A stretch of 64,000 bases of DNA. It comes from an uncultured Aquimarina sp. GTDB lineage: Bacteria; Bacteroidota; Bacteroidia; Flavobacteriales; Flavobacteriaceae. The position numbers and the translations under genes were made by a program. The stretch covers positions 124,001 through 188,000 of the forward strand of contig CANMLL010000013.1 in the NCBI GenBank assembly GCA_947498775.1. Direction: 5' to 3'. The notes beneath the pieces were generated by a model. The model was not told the origin of the DNA, ran no database searches, and was given only the letters and a program-made list of their open reading frames with translations. Position 1 is the stretch's first letter, and every line of letters begins with the position of its first letter. This document shows positions 62,505-64,000 of the stretch, in pieces.

Positions 62505-63416
62505 ATGGAAAAATTAGGACTTACAAAAGAAAACTGGGAACAATTTTTAGAATGGGTGTGGGACTTTGTACCCGGTGTACTCTCAGCAATTGTTGTTTTT
62601 TTCGTAGGAATATGGATGATCAACTTGTTTAGTAGAGGGTTACGTAAATTCTTTCAAAAGAAGGACTATGATGAAACTTTAGAAAGCTTTTTGTATGATT
62701 TAATAAATATTGGTCTTAAAATACTATTGATCATTTTGGTTATTACACAACTAGGAGTTCAGACTTCTTCTTTGGTAGCCGTTTTGGGTGCCGCTGGTTT
62801 GGCGGTTGGGTTAGCATTGCAAGGTTCTTTATCTAATTTTGCCGGTGGAGTATTGATTCTATTTTTTAAACCCTTTAAAATTGGTGATTTTATTGAAGCG
62901 CAAGGAGTCTCAGGGACAGTAAAAGAAATTTCAATATTTAAGACTAAATTGAACACCTTCGGAAATCAATTGGCAATTATTCCAAACGGGAAACTATCCA
63001 ATGAGAACATTATTAACTATTCTGCAGAACCTATGCGACGTAATAACTTAGAGATTGGGATTTCATATGGTAGTAATATAAAAGAGGCAAAAGATACTCT
63101 TTTAGATCTTATTAATGGTCAAGAAGGAGTTATTCAAGACCCACCGCCAGAAGTTGTTGTTTCAAATCTTGGTGATAGTGCAGTTACCCTATCACTTAGG
63201 TATTGGGCATCGTTAGATGATTATTGGAGAATTCATTTTTTTACGGTTGAAGAAGCTAAGAAGCGTTTAGAAGATAAAGGTATCTCTTTACCATTTCCTC
63301 AAAGAGAAGTTCATGTGATTCACAAGGATGGTTCTAACAATAAAAAATCTGATACTTTTTCTGATAAAACTATTGTTGATATAAATACAAAAGAAGAAAA
63401 TGATGGAGAACAATAG
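62505..63416 (+). CDS. MscS family mechanosensitive channel
   Basis: A 303-residue small-conductance channel: first membrane helix VLSAIVVFFVGIWMINLFSR, pore helix VAVLGAAGLAVGLALQGSLS, then FKPFKIGDFIEAQGVSGTVK and a full C-terminal domain ending in a charged tail. I start at ATG 62505; the frame opens at a TTG four codons earlier. Third MscS-like gene in the window. Confidence 0.92.
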   Translation: MEKLGLTKENWEQFLEWVWDFVPGVLSAIVVFFVGIWMINLFSRGLRKFFQKKDYDETLESFLYDLINIGLKILLIILVITQLGVQTSSLVAVLGAAGLAVGLALQGSLSNFAGGVLILFFKPFKIGDFIEAQGVSGTVKEISIFKTKLNTFGNQLAIIPNGKLSNENIINYSAEPMRRNNLEIGISYGSNIKEAKDTLLDLINGQEGVIQDPPPEVVVSNLGDSAVTLSLRYWASLDDYWRIHFFTVEEAKKRLEDKGISLPFPQREVHVIHKDGSNNKKSDTFSDKTIVDINTKEENDGEQ

Positions 63417-63477
63417 ACCAAGCATAAAAAATGAAGATCAATATAAAGCACTTCGAAACAAAGGCACTAAGAAATAA
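63403..63477 (+). CDS. Truncated DUF7218-like small protein (possible remnant)
   Basis: A 24-residue frame, MENNRPSIKNEDQYKALRNK then GTKK, overlapping the channel gene by 14 bp. It resembles the start of small stress-associated proteins (DUF7218-like) with the pattern PSIKNxxQYxxLRxxG, which normally continue with a Lys/Ala-rich segment absent here. Either a remnant or a chance likeness. Confidence 0.35.
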   Translation: MENNRPSIKNEDQYKALRNKGTKK

Positions 63478-63492
63478 TTAAAACTACTCATC

Positions 63493-63876
63493 ATGAATTA
63501 TGTAATCATTATTATGCAAGTTATCGTTGGACTAAGTATACTAAACGTATGGCTTGTTCAGAATAAAAAAGCTACAAAATGGAGAGGTGGTAATGCCAGT
63601 ACCATTATCGAAGAGTTTCAAGTTTATGGGCTTCCGACCTGGTCCTGTTATCTTATTGGAGCGCTAAAGGTTATTTTGGCAATCTTATTAATAGTATCGA
63701 TATGGTATCCTGCACTAAAAGAAATATCAGCACTTGGCCTGGCAACTCTTTTATTAGGATCAATAGCTATGCATTTTAAAATTAAAGATCCATTATATAA
63801 ATCTTTTCCAGCTTTTCTGTTTTTTGTAATGTGTACTCTTATTGCAGCGAGTAGCCACATAAGACTTTATTTTTAA
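63493..63876 (+). CDS. DoxX-like membrane protein
   Basis: A 127-residue protein with four membrane helices, including YVIIIMQVIVGLSILNVWLV and ALKVILAILLIVSIWYPALK, and the DoxX-type ALGLATLLLGSIAMHFKIKD. Related proteins take part in redox or thiol stress. Last complete gene; 63877-64000 shows nothing I can support. Confidence 0.8.
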   Translation: MNYVIIIMQVIVGLSILNVWLVQNKKATKWRGGNASTIIEEFQVYGLPTWSCYLIGALKVILAILLIVSIWYPALKEISALGLATLLLGSIAMHFKIKDPLYKSFPAFLFFVMCTLIAASSHIRLYF

Positions 63877-64000
63877 AACAGTTTTGAAATAGAAGTATAT
63901 TGAAGAAATAAATATAAGTTAAGAATAGCATATAATAATGACGGCATAGAAGCTAGGATAGGGTCTTTAATTTTTATTCGTACTCCAAAACCAAGTAGCA

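Noticed and set aside
63877..64000. Possible partial gene at the right edge, open on the minus strand
   Set aside because: About 42 residues are open but without any family likeness, and the frame could be chance.

Overview
The window comes from a low-GC member of the Bacteroidota, most likely a marine Flavobacteriaceae (Aquimarina-like; the genus is an inference). Supporting signs are AT-rich DNA, almost no Shine-Dalgarno sequences, promoter -7 boxes of the Bacteroidota type TAnnTTTG, and flavobacterial families such as Lacal_2735, DUF6327 and PorT-like barrels. I see no tRNA, rRNA, CRISPR array, intact insertion sequence or prophage.

Region 1 (1-16.9 kb) handles light damage and DNA repair. 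After the tail of an outer-membrane barrel gene comes a long minus-strand series. It holds a ligase-associated repair operon (MBL exonuclease, ATP-dependent ligase, Lhr-like helicase, PdeM) followed by DUF2256, a DASH-type cryptochrome, an Fe-S (6-4)-type photolyase, a second photolyase/cryptochrome and a DUF2805/TIGR03643 protein. Further on are folE, an SDR protein without its catalytic Tyr, glutathione peroxidase and Lacal_2735 on the minus strand, divergent from CIA30 and a FAD oxidoreductase. A DUF2237 operon follows. Two of these promoter regions share an exact 30-bp element, TGTTTA-N18-TAAACA, and the DUF2237 operon has a near match. A light- or oxidant-responsive regulon is the simplest reading.

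Region 2 (17-31 kb) is envelope and signalling. It has YihY, a PafA-type phosphatase, a CotH-like kinase and a HExxH protease. A tight operon follows: an HD domain fused to a Pycsar-effector membrane domain, a GH3-like adenylating enzyme, a 1236-residue lipoprotein (phosphatase, kinase-like centre, beta-barrel) and an outer-membrane protein. TrkH closes the region.

Region 3 (31-64 kb) is a stress island: two PorT-like barrels, three MscS channels, a universal stress protein, cardiolipin synthase, small stress proteins (DUF1328, DUF2945, Pmp3, DUF2383 x2, DUF326, YtxH, holin-X, DUF6327), Dps, hemerythrin, topoisomerase IB, aldehyde dehydrogenase, a PoxB-like enzyme, a hydrolase and DoxX. Four paralogous AraC-family regulators lie among them. 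About nine promoters in this half carry the same composite signal: two GRGTYA-like half-sites exactly 21 bp apart, always pointing at the gene, with the gene-proximal one 20-21 bp before a TAnnTTTG-like -7 box. This looks like an undescribed stress regulon, and the local AraC proteins are the obvious candidate regulators. It is the main discovery candidate in the window, followed by the 30-bp palindrome and the phosphatase/kinase-like/barrel protein.
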